Assembly (NCBI RefSeq): GCF_003944835.1 | Contig: NZ_RWIV01000001.1 | Span: forward strand, 907,501-971,500 | DNA length: 64,000 nt | Direction of reading: 5' to 3' | DNA from: Bacillus sp. HMF5848 | GTDB lineage: Bacteria; Bacillota; Bacilli; Bacillales; HMF5848 | Shown: one piece after another, positions 45,253 to 54,678 of the stretch | How the letters are laid out: the number at the start of each line of letters is the position of its first letter | Numbering within the stretch: position 1 is the stretch's first letter | Position numbers and translations under genes: made by a program | Notes under the pieces: generated by a model | Seen by the model: the letters and a program-made list of their open reading frames with translations, nothing else | What the model was told of the DNA's origin: nothing | The model's database searches: none

Positions 45253-45792
45253 ATGACTAGGTTTGGCCTATTAATCTATCCCGAACGTTGCACAGGCTGC
45301 AGTGCTTGTACCGTAGCTTGTGCATCACATAATCAATTAACAGGACATATGTATTATAACCGCCTTGAGTTTAGGGAATCTGGGACGTATCCGAATGCAA
45401 GTATGCAAATCTTGCCGTTTCAATGTCAACATTGTGACAACGCTCCTTGTGTCACAGTGTGTCCGACCCAGGCTTCGTATAAACGTGACGATGGCATTGT
45501 GGCTATTGACCATGACAAATGTATTGGGTGTAAGTATTGCATGACGGCGTGTCCATATAATGCCCGCCAGCTTAATGAGCATCGTGTACCTGAAAAATGC
45601 CGCTGGTGTCCTGAAATGCTTGAAAAAGGAGAACAACCAGCATGCTCAGCAACATGTATGAATGAAGTTCGTTTATTTGGCGATTTAGACGATCCAAATA
45701 GTGAAATCAGCAAGAGATTAGCGAAAGAGGAAACGTATCAGCTTTTAGAGGCTAAAGGAACACGACCGAGTATTTATTACGTAAAAGGCTAA
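45253..45792 (+). CDS. ferredoxin-type electron-transfer subunit (PsrB/PhsB-like)
   Basis: 179-aa protein with four Cys clusters: CTGCSACTVAC, CQHCDNAPCVTVCP, CIGCKYCMTACP and CRWCPEMLEKGEQPAC...C, the layout of DmsB/PsrB subunits holding four [4Fe-4S] centres. It links the membrane subunit to the molybdenum subunit and is presumably carried out with its Tat partner, as it has no signal of its own. AGGAGG precedes the ATG, one base after the catalytic gene's stop. Confidence 0.92.
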   Translation: MTRFGLLIYPERCTGCSACTVACASHNQLTGHMYYNRLEFRESGTYPNASMQILPFQCQHCDNAPCVTVCPTQASYKRDDGIVAIDHDKCIGCKYCMTACPYNARQLNEHRVPEKCRWCPEMLEKGEQPACSATCMNEVRLFGDLDDPNSEISKRLAKEETYQLLEAKGTRPSIYYVKG

Positions 45793-45808
45793 AGTGGAGG
45801 TGAGTACT

Positions 45809-46954
45809 ATGATGAAGAGAATTGTTATTATTCTATCTCTGTTGTTAGTAGCATTTGGAATAACCGGTGCTATCACCATCTTTCTACATGGTGAAGAAGC
45901 AATGGGAACGTCGAATTCTGTACCCTGGGGGACTTTGATAGCAGGATATGAATATTTTGTTGGCTTAAGTACGGGATTACTACTAGTTGGGGCTATCGGC
46001 GTGTTATTTCAGAAAAAAGATATTATTAAGTTGCATAAATCACTTGTTACACTCGCAATTTTAACGCTCATAAGTGGGTTTATGCTGTTGCTTGTTGAAT
46101 TAGGGAATCCATTACACTTTTTCTATTATATTCTTTCTCCGAATTTTTCATCGCCAATCTGGTGGATGGCACCGTTGTATGGACTATATTTCGTGTTACT
46201 CGCCACATTATTTGTGTTTATGGTTAAAAATAAAGGCAAACAAGTGCGCACCATTACAACATTAACAGCCATTTCAGCACTAGTTGCATTAATTTGTATC
46301 GGGTTTCTATTCGGATTTGTTGTAGCAAGACCATACTGGAACGGACCAATATCACCATTATATTTTGTAATTACGGCGTTTTATTCAGGTGTGGCATTAA
46401 CAGGCTTGGTAGCTGTTATTCTCAATAAAGACATGAAGCTTTCCGAAAACTTCTTATCAATTTTCAAAAAACTATATATATCGACAGTTGGTTTTGTAGC
46501 AGTTATATATATAGGCAAAATTTTAGTAGGCTTATATGGTGAGGCGCCTGGAAAATATGAAGCAGTCATGTCCTTACTTTCAGGTCCATTACGCATTAAT
46601 TTTTGGACGTTTGAAATTGTAGGAGCTATTGTTTTACCGCTAGTAGTGCTGCTAGTCGTTAAGCGTACGCAGTTATGGCACATCGCTACCATTAGTGTTA
46701 TTTCTTTAATCAGTTTATTTTTCATGAGATATGACATGGTGTTTGCAGGTCAAATTGTGCAAATTGATGTTGTTCATGCTACCCATACAGAGCTCGCATT
46801 CAATACATTTACAACAACATGGGCAGAATGGGCTCTTGTATTAGGCGGAGTCGGTCTATTTGTGGCGCTGTTTACCCTTCGTGATATGTTTGAAAAAGCT
46901 CTTGTTAGAACTACGCCTGTTACCAATAGTTCTAGTAAAGGTGTGAGAGGATGA
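45809..46954 (+). CDS. NrfD/PsrC-type membrane anchor
   Basis: 381-aa membrane protein with about nine or ten helices and the NrfD family segments SVPWGTLIAGYEYFVGLS, LVELGNPLHFFYYIL and FSSPIWWMAPLYG. It oxidises menaquinol and passes electrons to the ferredoxin subunit. The best ribosome site GGAGGTGA (45796-45803) serves the ATGATG at 45809/45812. The stop overlaps the next start in ATGA, implying translational coupling. Confidence 0.9.
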   Translation: MMKRIVIILSLLLVAFGITGAITIFLHGEEAMGTSNSVPWGTLIAGYEYFVGLSTGLLLVGAIGVLFQKKDIIKLHKSLVTLAILTLISGFMLLLVELGNPLHFFYYILSPNFSSPIWWMAPLYGLYFVLLATLFVFMVKNKGKQVRTITTLTAISALVALICIGFLFGFVVARPYWNGPISPLYFVITAFYSGVALTGLVAVILNKDMKLSENFLSIFKKLYISTVGFVAVIYIGKILVGLYGEAPGKYEAVMSLLSGPLRINFWTFEIVGAIVLPLVVLLVVKRTQLWHIATISVISLISLFFMRYDMVFAGQIVQIDVVHATHTELAFNTFTTTWAEWALVLGGVGLFVALFTLRDMFEKALVRTTPVTNSSSKGVRG

Positions 46955-47565
46955 TTGCTCAAAAAGCTGAAACGCTACTTGCCTATGAAGAACTTTTGTA
47001 TGTAATAGCAGAGTTTTTCAAACCTCCGATTTATAAGTTTTATAAGGAGCTAGATTACGAAGGCATCGAACGTTTGCTTAAAAGCATTGGATATGATGAA
47101 CAAGTTACCTGGCCTAAACCTAGTAGTTATGAAGATTTACAATACATGTATATGCGCTGTTTTGTTGGTCCCGACCACTTGACATCGCCACCAGTCGAAT
47201 CATTGTATAAACGCTGGACAACAGATTCAACAGCTCAAGTATCCTTTGCAAGTGAAGCAGGCTATTTATATGGAGACTCAGCATTACACATGGAGCATTT
47301 ATATGAAGTGAATGGACTAGAGATTCCTGCCTTCTATTCACGCATACCTGATCATTTAACATTATTACTAGAATTTGCAGCTTATTTAATAGAATTAGAC
47401 CAGTACAGTGCACTGAAAAATTTTATACATGAGCATTTAGATTGGTTACCTGCGTTGAGAACGCAATTGGCGGCAATTAAGGATAGTCATTTTTACGTAT
47501 GTATTATTAATATTTTGATAGATGTATTAACACTACTTGAGAATGAAGTAGAGGGAAGGGAGTGA
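46951..47565 (+). CDS. TorD/DmsD-type maturation chaperone
   Basis: 204-aa all-helical cytoplasmic protein. The pattern EELLYVIAEFFKPP, YMYMRCFVGPDHLTSPPVESLY and PDHLTLLLEFAAYLI matches the TorD family. These bind the Tat signal of the molybdoenzyme and hold it until the cofactor is inserted; the client is presumably the PsrA-like subunit. The start overlaps the anchor's stop by four bases. Confidence 0.86.
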   Translation: MIAQKAETLLAYEELLYVIAEFFKPPIYKFYKELDYEGIERLLKSIGYDEQVTWPKPSSYEDLQYMYMRCFVGPDHLTSPPVESLYKRWTTDSTAQVSFASEAGYLYGDSALHMEHLYEVNGLEIPAFYSRIPDHLTLLLEFAAYLIELDQYSALKNFIHEHLDWLPALRTQLAAIKDSHFYVCIINILIDVLTLLENEVEGRE

Positions 47566-47572
47566 CATTCAA

Positions 47573-48841
47573 GTGAAACGAATATTGATTATTTTTATAG
47601 GGCTTTTCATTGCGTTGATAGTAACTAGCTGCGCAACATCACAATCAGCAGTGACTTCGGATAGTAGTAACGCTGCTACTGTTGATTTTGATAAACAGCC
47701 CGATTTAAGTAAATATATCGTACCAAAAGAACCAGCACCTGTGAAAGAACCAGTACCATTGAAAGATAATCTAACATATGTGGATACGTATTATATGACA
47801 AAATTAAAAGAAATGGCAGGTGAAGTTAGCGCTAAACGAAAGAAATATGAACAATATCCGCTTGAATGGAATTTTGTATTAATTGACTCTAGACCTGCTC
47901 CCGTTTTTGACGCGGGGCATATTAACGGCGCTATTAACATACCAGATTCACAATTTGATACCATGACACACATGCTACCAGAAAATAAAGAAACGGAGCT
48001 TATTTTTTACTGTGGTGGTTTAGCGTGTCATTTGAGTGGGAATTCTGCTGAGAAGGCTCAGAAACTCGGATATTCAAATGTAAAAGTATATCAGGAAGGC
48101 ATACCAGCTTGGACAAAAGCAGGACATTATTTAACTGTAACAGCACCATATGTAAAAAATTTAATTCTTGAAGCTAATGTCACGAGAGAAGACAAAGCAC
48201 CGTTTGTGATTTTGGATGCAAGACCATATAAAAAATATTTTGAAGCACATATACCGAATTCAGTTTTTGCAGATGACACATTATTTCTTCAAAAGTTTCT
48301 CGGAACAGCTCCATCAGATAAAAGTATAGAGATCATTGTGTACTGTGGAGGATTTTCCTGTCATAAAAGCCATGTTGTAGCAGAAGAGCTCGGAATTGAA
48401 GGGTACTCAAACGTAAAAGTATATTCAGGTGGTCTACCTGACTGGAAATCACAAGGTCTTCCAACCTTCGGAATAAGTGCGAGTGAAGGAAGCTTCAATG
48501 TAAGTGAAGGTCAAGTGGATAGAGCGTTAACGCCTGAACAATTTGTTGGAAAGCTTGCAACTGGGAACGTGTTTGTACTTGATGTACGAACAGAAAATGA
48601 AGTGAGAAATGGTGCCATTAAAGGTTCGGTAAACATTCCAGATAGTGTCATTCATGCAGACCCTGCTGCAATCGTAAGCAAACTACCTAGTGATAAAAAC
48701 GCGGTTATACTGATCCATTGTGCAACAGGGGCGCGTGCGGCTGGTGTCGCAAACAAAGTAGCCGACCTTGGATACCAAAATACATTTTACTTAAATAATG
48801 CTATAACGATTGGGGCAGACGGCAGCTATTCGTTTAATTAA
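47573..48841 (+). CDS. triple-rhodanese lipoprotein
   Basis: 422-aa secreted lipoprotein. The lipobox ends in VTSC, followed by a Pro/Glu linker and three rhodanese domains with candidate active Cys C147 (FYCGGLACH), C258 (VYCGGFSCH) and C383 (IHCATGARA). The first two carry the CGGxxCH form with a second Cys four residues on; the third has a classical single-domain loop. It closes the operon and, with the tandem rhodanese, brackets the reductase genes. Binding of polysulfide sulfur outside the membrane is the likely role. GTG start with AAGGGAGTGA. Confidence 0.86.
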   Translation: MKRILIIFIGLFIALIVTSCATSQSAVTSDSSNAATVDFDKQPDLSKYIVPKEPAPVKEPVPLKDNLTYVDTYYMTKLKEMAGEVSAKRKKYEQYPLEWNFVLIDSRPAPVFDAGHINGAINIPDSQFDTMTHMLPENKETELIFYCGGLACHLSGNSAEKAQKLGYSNVKVYQEGIPAWTKAGHYLTVTAPYVKNLILEANVTREDKAPFVILDARPYKKYFEAHIPNSVFADDTLFLQKFLGTAPSDKSIEIIVYCGGFSCHKSHVVAEELGIEGYSNVKVYSGGLPDWKSQGLPTFGISASEGSFNVSEGQVDRALTPEQFVGKLATGNVFVLDVRTENEVRNGAIKGSVNIPDSVIHADPAAIVSKLPSDKNAVILIHCATGARAAGVANKVADLGYQNTFYLNNAITIGADGSYSFN

Positions 48842-48850
48842 CTAAGTTTT

Positions 48851-48904
48851 AAATTTAAAAGATGAGTGGAAATAAGTCACTCATCTTTTAAATTTCTTTT
48901 TTTA
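48851..48904 (+). terminator. strong terminator of the sulfur operon
   Basis: An 18-bp perfect stem (48851-48868 with 48878-48895), a nine-base loop, then C and a long T run. Confidence 0.96.
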
Positions 48905-48936
48905 CAAAAATCCTGTTTAATAATCCTTCTACTCGG

Positions 48937-49013
48937 TTATATATTGTTATTGAGAAATATTTGCAAATATGCTACTCCATTATATATTATTATTGAGAAA
49001 TGTTTGCAAATAT
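48937..49013. promoter_or_regulatory. 43-bp tandem duplication with ATATTTGCAAATAT palindrome
   Basis: A segment from TTATATATT through ATTTGCAAATATG is present at 48937 and again at 48980, period 43. Each copy ends in a palindrome: a perfect 14-mer ATATTTGCAAATAT at 48957-48970 and a one-mismatch copy at 49000-49013. The placement before degV suggests paired operators about four helical turns apart. The binding protein is unknown. Confidence 0.5.
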
Positions 49014-49052
49014 GAAACAATGGTTGTAAGAACCGAGCAGAGGAGAGTCCCT

Positions 49053-49895
49053 ATGAAGAAAAATAAAATTGCATGGGTAACGGATAGTACAGCTACTTTA
49101 TCGGATGAGTTTATTCGTGACCATGATATTTATATTATTCCTTTATATATAAATTTTGGAGAAAAATCATACAAAGAAAATACAGAGATTACAGCTGAAG
49201 ATTTTTACGATATGCTTTCAAAAGCGGACGAGCTACCAAAGACATCTCAACCCTCTATTGGGGAGTTTGTAGAGCTATATGAAAAATTAAGAGATGAATA
49301 TGAAAAAATTATTGCAATACATGCATCGAGTGCTTTAACAGGTACTTATCAAAGCTCATGTGCCGCTTCAGAGATGGTAGGCGTTCATGTGGATGTAATT
49401 GACTCGAAAATTGGCTCTTATGCACTAGGTAAAATAATCGAACGTGGCGTGCAAAAAGAAAAAGCAGGAGAGAGCTATGAAGAGATTGTTTCATATCTTC
49501 GTGCACTTCCAGATAGAGCTCAGTTATATATGGTACCTGGGAGCTTAGAACAGCTTCGTAAAGGTGGACGTATGTCTTCAGCTCAGGTGTTAATTGGTAA
49601 CTTAATTAGACTAAAGTTAATTATAAAATTTGAAGATGGTAAAGTTGTTTTGGCAGACAAAGTTCGTACTTATGGAAAAGTAAAACAGCGTTTGTTTGAG
49701 ATATTTGACGAAGTATCTCACAAAATTAAAGAAGCATCAGTCATTCATGGCAATGACCTAGAACTTGCAGAATCTTGGATGAAAGAACTACAAGGAATTT
49801 ATCCATCAATTCGTTTTACAACAACGATTTTTAGTCCAGTTCCTGGGACACACACAGGACAAGGAACAATTGGCCTAAGCTGGATAAATGATTAA
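49053..49895 (+). CDS. DegV-family fatty-acid-binding protein
   Basis: 280-aa cytoplasmic protein. Motifs are WVTDSTATLSDEF, PKTSQPSIGEFVELYE, IHASSALTGTYQSS and VPGSLEQLRKGGRMS, typical of DegV proteins that hold fatty acids for the fatty-acid kinase system. The start is ATG 49053 after GAGGAGAG; an in-frame ATG 84 bases upstream lies inside the duplicated operator and has no ribosome site. It sits between the sulfur operon and the CoA-disulfide reductase fusion with no obvious functional tie. Confidence 0.9.
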   Translation: MKKNKIAWVTDSTATLSDEFIRDHDIYIIPLYINFGEKSYKENTEITAEDFYDMLSKADELPKTSQPSIGEFVELYEKLRDEYEKIIAIHASSALTGTYQSSCAASEMVGVHVDVIDSKIGSYALGKIIERGVQKEKAGESYEEIVSYLRALPDRAQLYMVPGSLEQLRKGGRMSSAQVLIGNLIRLKLIIKFEDGKVVLADKVRTYGKVKQRLFEIFDEVSHKIKEASVIHGNDLELAESWMKELQGIYPSIRFTTTIFSPVPGTHTGQGTIGLSWIND

Positions 49896-49912
49896 AAACG
49901 CTTAGATGCAAG

Positions 49913-49940
49913 GCTCTACCTTTATAGGTGGAGCTTTTTT
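49913..49940 (+). terminator. terminator after degV
   Basis: GCTCTACC-tttata-GGTGGAGC hairpin followed by six T. Confidence 0.9.
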
Positions 49941-50146
49941 GTTATATTTAGCCCTAAATATGAAGTTTTTAATATTACAAGTGTTTTAATGTTGTTTTCT
50001 CCATGTTCTTCCTATTATTTGAACTTTTTATGACATAGCTTTAATTGTCTTTTCAAATAACACTATTTGTGATAACATTCACAATATCAAACTAAATACT
50101 ATACATGGTAATGTATTTTAAATAAAAATATTTGGGGGTAAACGTT

Positions 50147-52603
50147 ATGTCTAAAAAAATAGTTATCGTTGGTGGAGTTGCTGGAGGAGCTACGGCTGCA
50201 GCACGTTTAAGAAGATTAGATGAATCAGCACAAATTGTTATGTTCGAGCGCGGTGAATATATTTCTTTTGCAAACTGTGGATTACCGTATTATATCGGTG
50301 GAGCTATTCAGGAGAGAGATGCTCTATTAGTGCAAACGGTTGAAGGAATGAGTCAAAAGTTTAACTTAGATATCCGAAATCTTACAGAGGTTGTTAGTAT
50401 AAATAGAGAAAACAAAACAGTAACGGTGAAAAATTTACGAACTCAAGAGTCATATGAGGAAAGCTACGATTATTTAATTTTATCACCTGGTGCAAAACCT
50501 ATCAGACCTAACATTGAAGGTATAGATGAGGCGAAGAACTTGTATACGCTTCGTAACATTCCCGATACAGATAAAATTAAAGCGCATGTAGATCAAAATG
50601 AGCCGAAACGTGCGGTTGTTATCGGTGGTGGCTTTATTGGTTTAGAAATGGTTGAAAACTTATGTGAACGAGGTGTCCAAGTCACACTTGTTGAAATGGC
50701 TAACCAAGTTATGGCACCCATCGACTATGAAATGGCAGCCATTGTACACGACCACTTAGTTGATAAAGGCGTTGAGCTTCTTCTTGAAGATGGAGTTAAG
50801 GCTTTTGCTAATAATGGTTCATCCGTTATATTGAATAGTGGAAAAACAGTATCTACTGATATGATTATTATGGCTATCGGTGTAGAGCCAGAAAATAAGC
50901 TTGCGAAAGAAGCAGGTCTTGAATTAGGTGTTAGAAACACCATTAAAGTTAATGATAGTTTACAAACATCTGATTCGGGCATTTATGCAATCGGTGATGC
51001 CATTGAGGTAAAAGATTATGTGAATGGCTCAGCGACTATGATTCCACTAGCATGGCCAGCCAATCGTCAAGGACGTATTGCAGCAGATCACATTTACGGG
51101 CACAATGTTTCTTACAAAGGCACACTTGGAACATCTATTGCAAAAGTGTTTGATTTAACGGTGGCAGCTACAGGAAACAACGAAAAAACATTACAAAGGC
51201 TTAATATGTCGTATGAAGTGATACACATTCATCCTAATTCTCATGCAGGATATTATCCAGGTGCCTTCCCTGTTTCTCTTAAGCTTTTATTTAATCCACA
51301 AACAGGAGAAATTTACGGAGCACAAGGTGTTGGATTAGATGGTGTTGATAAGCGTATTGATGTTATTGCGACTGCTATTAAGGGGAATTTATCTGTTTAT
51401 GATTTACCAGATTTAGAGCTTGCTTATGCACCTCCATATTCTTCAGCGAAGGATCCAGTTAATATGGCAGGCTACGTAGCGTCAAATGTTTGTGACAACG
51501 TGCTAAAACAAGTACAGTGGCATGAAATTGACTCTATCGTAAATGAAGGTAATTTGCTTATTGATGTTCGTGATCCAATTGAAATAGATATGGGTTACAT
51601 TACAAATTCTATTAATATCCCATTAGATACACTTCGTGACCGTCTCGATGATATTCCAAAAAATAAAACGATATATGTGTATTGTCAAGTAGGCTTGCGT
51701 GGCTACTTAGCGACACGTATTTTGCAACAGCATGGCTATGAAGTCCGAAATCTTGATGGAGGATATAGAACATATAAAGTAGCTAAACAGGAAAAGGATG
51801 ATGAAGCTGTGGAGAATGTAGTGCCTGCTAATGTACTAGTCGAACAACAAATACCAACAAAGCTTGAGGCAAAAGTAACGTTGAATGCTTGTGGATTACA
51901 GTGTCCAGGTCCTATTATGCGTGTTAACGAAGCAATGAGCGGAATGGACAACGGAGAAGTATTAGAAGTGCAAGCGACAGATCCAGGGTTTGCAAAGGAC
52001 ATTGCTGCTTGGTGTAAAAAAACGTCTAATACGTTAGTTAACACAACGTTTGAAAATAAAGTATTCAAAGCATGGATTCAAAAAGGTCAAACAGGTTGTC
52101 CGCTGACACAGCCAACTCAAACAATCCAAGAGAAAGACGGTACGACACTTGTTGTGTTCAGTGGTGACTTTGATAAAGCTATGGCATCGTTTATTATCGC
52201 ATCAGGTGCTGCTGCGATGGGGAAAAAGGTAACAATGTTCTTTACATTCTGGGGCTTGAATGTTTTACGTAAGCATGATGCACCAGAAGTAAACAAAGAC
52301 ATGATGGAAAAAATGTTTGGTATGATGATGCCGAAAGGTGTGAAAAAGCTCCCATTATCTAAGATGAATATGGGGGGATTAGGTTCAAAAATGATACAAC
52401 ATGTGATGAATAAGAAAAATGTAGATGATTTAAATACCCTAATGACAAATGCACAAAAAGCAGGTGTAAAGCTTGTGGCTTGCTCTATGTCTATGGATAT
52501 TATGGGTATTAAAGAAAGTGAATTAATTGACGGTGTTGAACTAGGGGGAGTGGCTGCGTACTTAGGCGACGCAGAAGAAGCTAATCTTAACTTATTCGTA
52601 TAA
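50147..52603 (+). CDS. CoA-disulfide reductase / rhodanese / TusA / DsrE fusion
   Basis: 818-aa four-part sulfur-transfer enzyme. Residues 1 to about 445 form an FAD- and NADH-dependent CoA-disulfide/persulfide reductase with GGVAGGATAAARLRR and redox C44 (SFANCGLPYY). A rhodanese domain follows with C513 (YVYCQVGLRGY). A TusA domain has the CGLQCPGP motif at C582/C586. A DsrE-like domain occupies about 665-818, ending with ACSMSMDIMG. Each active Cys is present. Such proteins reduce CoA persulfide or shuttle sulfane sulfur in the cytoplasm. The start is ATG 50147 after GGGGGT. It probably works downstream of the extracytoplasmic reductase and rhodaneses. It has its own terminator. Confidence 0.92.
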   Translation: MSKKIVIVGGVAGGATAAARLRRLDESAQIVMFERGEYISFANCGLPYYIGGAIQERDALLVQTVEGMSQKFNLDIRNLTEVVSINRENKTVTVKNLRTQESYEESYDYLILSPGAKPIRPNIEGIDEAKNLYTLRNIPDTDKIKAHVDQNEPKRAVVIGGGFIGLEMVENLCERGVQVTLVEMANQVMAPIDYEMAAIVHDHLVDKGVELLLEDGVKAFANNGSSVILNSGKTVSTDMIIMAIGVEPENKLAKEAGLELGVRNTIKVNDSLQTSDSGIYAIGDAIEVKDYVNGSATMIPLAWPANRQGRIAADHIYGHNVSYKGTLGTSIAKVFDLTVAATGNNEKTLQRLNMSYEVIHIHPNSHAGYYPGAFPVSLKLLFNPQTGEIYGAQGVGLDGVDKRIDVIATAIKGNLSVYDLPDLELAYAPPYSSAKDPVNMAGYVASNVCDNVLKQVQWHEIDSIVNEGNLLIDVRDPIEIDMGYITNSINIPLDTLRDRLDDIPKNKTIYVYCQVGLRGYLATRILQQHGYEVRNLDGGYRTYKVAKQEKDDEAVENVVPANVLVEQQIPTKLEAKVTLNACGLQCPGPIMRVNEAMSGMDNGEVLEVQATDPGFAKDIAAWCKKTSNTLVNTTFENKVFKAWIQKGQTGCPLTQPTQTIQEKDGTTLVVFSGDFDKAMASFIIASGAAAMGKKVTMFFTFWGLNVLRKHDAPEVNKDMMEKMFGMMMPKGVKKLPLSKMNMGGLGSKMIQHVMNKKNVDDLNTLMTNAQKAGVKLVACSMSMDIMGIKESELIDGVELGGVAAYLGDAEEANLNLFV

Positions 52604-52617
52604 CAACCAAAAACGAA

Positions 52618-52668
52618 ACAGCTGTCCGGAGCGTACACGTATTTTGACGTGTGCAGCCGGACAGCTGT
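52618..52668. terminator. long hairpin between convergent genes
   Basis: ACAGCTGTCCGG (52618-52629) pairs perfectly with CCGGACAGCTGT (52657-52668), with an inner TACACG/CGTGTG helix. Only a weak T tract follows. Confidence 0.75.
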
Positions 52669-52669
52669 A

Positions 52670-54472
52670 TTAATTTTGCATGCTTTTTTCTTTTAATGGG
52701 GACGCCGAGAAAACTAATGAAGAGTGTTGGGTTGTAATAGATGCCGGTCTTTCCCTCATTAGAAAGGTGTTAGGAGGTAATTGAATAGAGATAACACAAA
52801 TATCATCAAGCTCTTCGTCTGAATCAGGAATCCGCTGTCTAACTGTCTGAAGGAAACTAGAGTTTTCTTTAGTTGTGCAGGCAACTTCATGAAGCCACGA
52901 TTCATGAGTTTGGTTGTCCCTATCAAACAACTCCGTAAATCCATCCGTTACGAGAATAAGATTTTTATATTCATCTTTGTTCCATGTTATAGTACCAACT
53001 TCAATGTTTTCCGCTAGCTCCATCAACCCTAATGGAATCGTTCCTTTATCTAAATGTTCAATTTTATCCTCTGACAATAATAAGCCAGGCGGATGACCTG
53101 CATTGATATATGTAAGTGTTCGGGTTTTTGTGTCAATCGTAGCATATAAAGCTGTACAGTATGTCGAGAAATCATCTTGTCTAAAGTTAGTTAACATGTG
53201 TTTATTTAACTCTATAATAACGTCTCTAGGATGGTTGGCTTTTGTAATTATTCCCTGCAACAGTGCACGGATGGACACACTAACTAAGCTTGAAGCAACA
53301 CCGTGTCCCATCACGTCTAAAATAATGATACCATATTGGTGTTCACCTGTTTTATACCAAGCATACATATCACCAGACAGCATTTTACTTGGTTCATATA
53401 TTGCTTGGATATTAATTTCTTTATGATTGAATGAATCACTTAAAACACTTTGTTGTACTACTTTAGCAAGCTGCAGCTCTTGTTGATCCTTTAATTCGTT
53501 AACATATCTGTATGTGACATCTCTATAGTTCCATATCTGCTCAATTAAAATGCCAGTTTTTGAGTGAATTGGGATATAATCACGCTCAAAGGCTCGACCG
53601 TCCTTCATAAATATCATTTCATTTTTAACAATTTGTTGTTCTTTCACAATGTCCTCAATGCGATTGGTAAAGTTCTGCTCACCTTTCACAAGTCGTTCGA
53701 ATAGTTTCATTATATATTGAGAGTCTTCTTGCTCTAAGCTATTGTCAGTAAGAATTTGCAACATGTCATAAAACTTTTGATTGGCAAAAGAGACTTTACG
53801 AGAAGCAGATTCTACTATAATAGCTGACTGCATGTTTTGAATTAGAGACTGTAACCGTGAGTTTGAATCAAGAGATTCTAAAAATAAGCGATTGGACCGT
53901 ATGATGTAGCTCGCTACTTGGTAGCTAAACAACCCACCCAAGAATGCAAGGAGCACTTGAGAATAAAATGTTAAAAATACGTTGTCAATTTGTTCATGGA
54001 AAAAAATATACAGAGCCCCATACATAGAAGCACCTGCAAATATATTCATGTACGTATTTAAAATAACGAGCTGTCCCTTATAATATTTTTTCATCAAAAT
54101 ACAAACAACTGCTACTGTTAATGTTAGAATAGCACCTATAATAGCTGCTTCAGTATGCTGAAAGGCAACTAAACGTATAGTAGCAATAATAGCTCCTGCT
54201 ATTAGCGGTGCTTCCCAACTGAAAAAGGTGGCGGCCAATACGACAGCAATGAGGCGTAAATCGATTAAGACCCCTAAGCCGAAATCTATGCCAAAAAACA
54301 TTAACAATATCCCTAATATACCGTATAAAACACCAGCGAAAATGGAATTATTTCTCTTTTGCATCCTAGAAATTTTTTGTTTATATTTTTGCATAAAATA
54401 ATTATGTAAAAACCCCATCACAAATAAATAGGAGACTATGATTGTAATATTCATAAATAAGTCTTCTAACAT
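52670..54472 (-). CDS. membrane SpoIIE-type PP2C phosphatase
   Basis: 600-aa protein. A six-helix N-terminal domain of the 5TM-LytS type (GVLIDLRLIAVVLAATFFSWEAPLIAG) occupies about residues 1-200. A PAS-like region at about 205-325 follows, then a PP2C/SpoIIE domain. The phosphatase metal motifs are present: LSGDMYAWY, LDVMGHGVASSL, VTDGFTELFD and DDICVISI. It would dephosphorylate a STAS anti-anti-sigma factor in response to a membrane signal. GAGGTGAGG precedes the ATG. It is divergent from a kinase-like/STAS pair, which are its likely partners. Confidence 0.88.
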   Translation of the reverse strand: MLEDLFMNITIIVSYLFVMGFLHNYFMQKYKQKISRMQKRNNSIFAGVLYGILGILLMFFGIDFGLGVLIDLRLIAVVLAATFFSWEAPLIAGAIIATIRLVAFQHTEAAIIGAILTLTVAVVCILMKKYYKGQLVILNTYMNIFAGASMYGALYIFFHEQIDNVFLTFYSQVLLAFLGGLFSYQVASYIIRSNRLFLESLDSNSRLQSLIQNMQSAIIVESASRKVSFANQKFYDMLQILTDNSLEQEDSQYIMKLFERLVKGEQNFTNRIEDIVKEQQIVKNEMIFMKDGRAFERDYIPIHSKTGILIEQIWNYRDVTYRYVNELKDQQELQLAKVVQQSVLSDSFNHKEINIQAIYEPSKMLSGDMYAWYKTGEHQYGIIILDVMGHGVASSLVSVSIRALLQGIITKANHPRDVIIELNKHMLTNFRQDDFSTYCTALYATIDTKTRTLTYINAGHPPGLLLSEDKIEHLDKGTIPLGLMELAENIEVGTITWNKDEYKNLILVTDGFTELFDRDNQTHESWLHEVACTTKENSSFLQTVRQRIPDSDEELDDICVISIQLPPNTFLMRERPASITTQHSSLVFSASPLKEKSMQN

Positions 54473-54678
54473 AGCCTCACCTCAACAGGTCTTCATAGAA
54501 AAGTTTAACTATCAATATTATATTTCTTTTTACAAAAATAGACAACAGTTGAGCTGAATCTTCAAAAATTCGACTTTTTCTATTTTTTTTTTCAGTATAC
54601 TTATATATAATTTAATATAAGTACATATTTTTGATTTCGAAATATTTTCATATGGCACAAAAATGAGGATGCTAGTAT

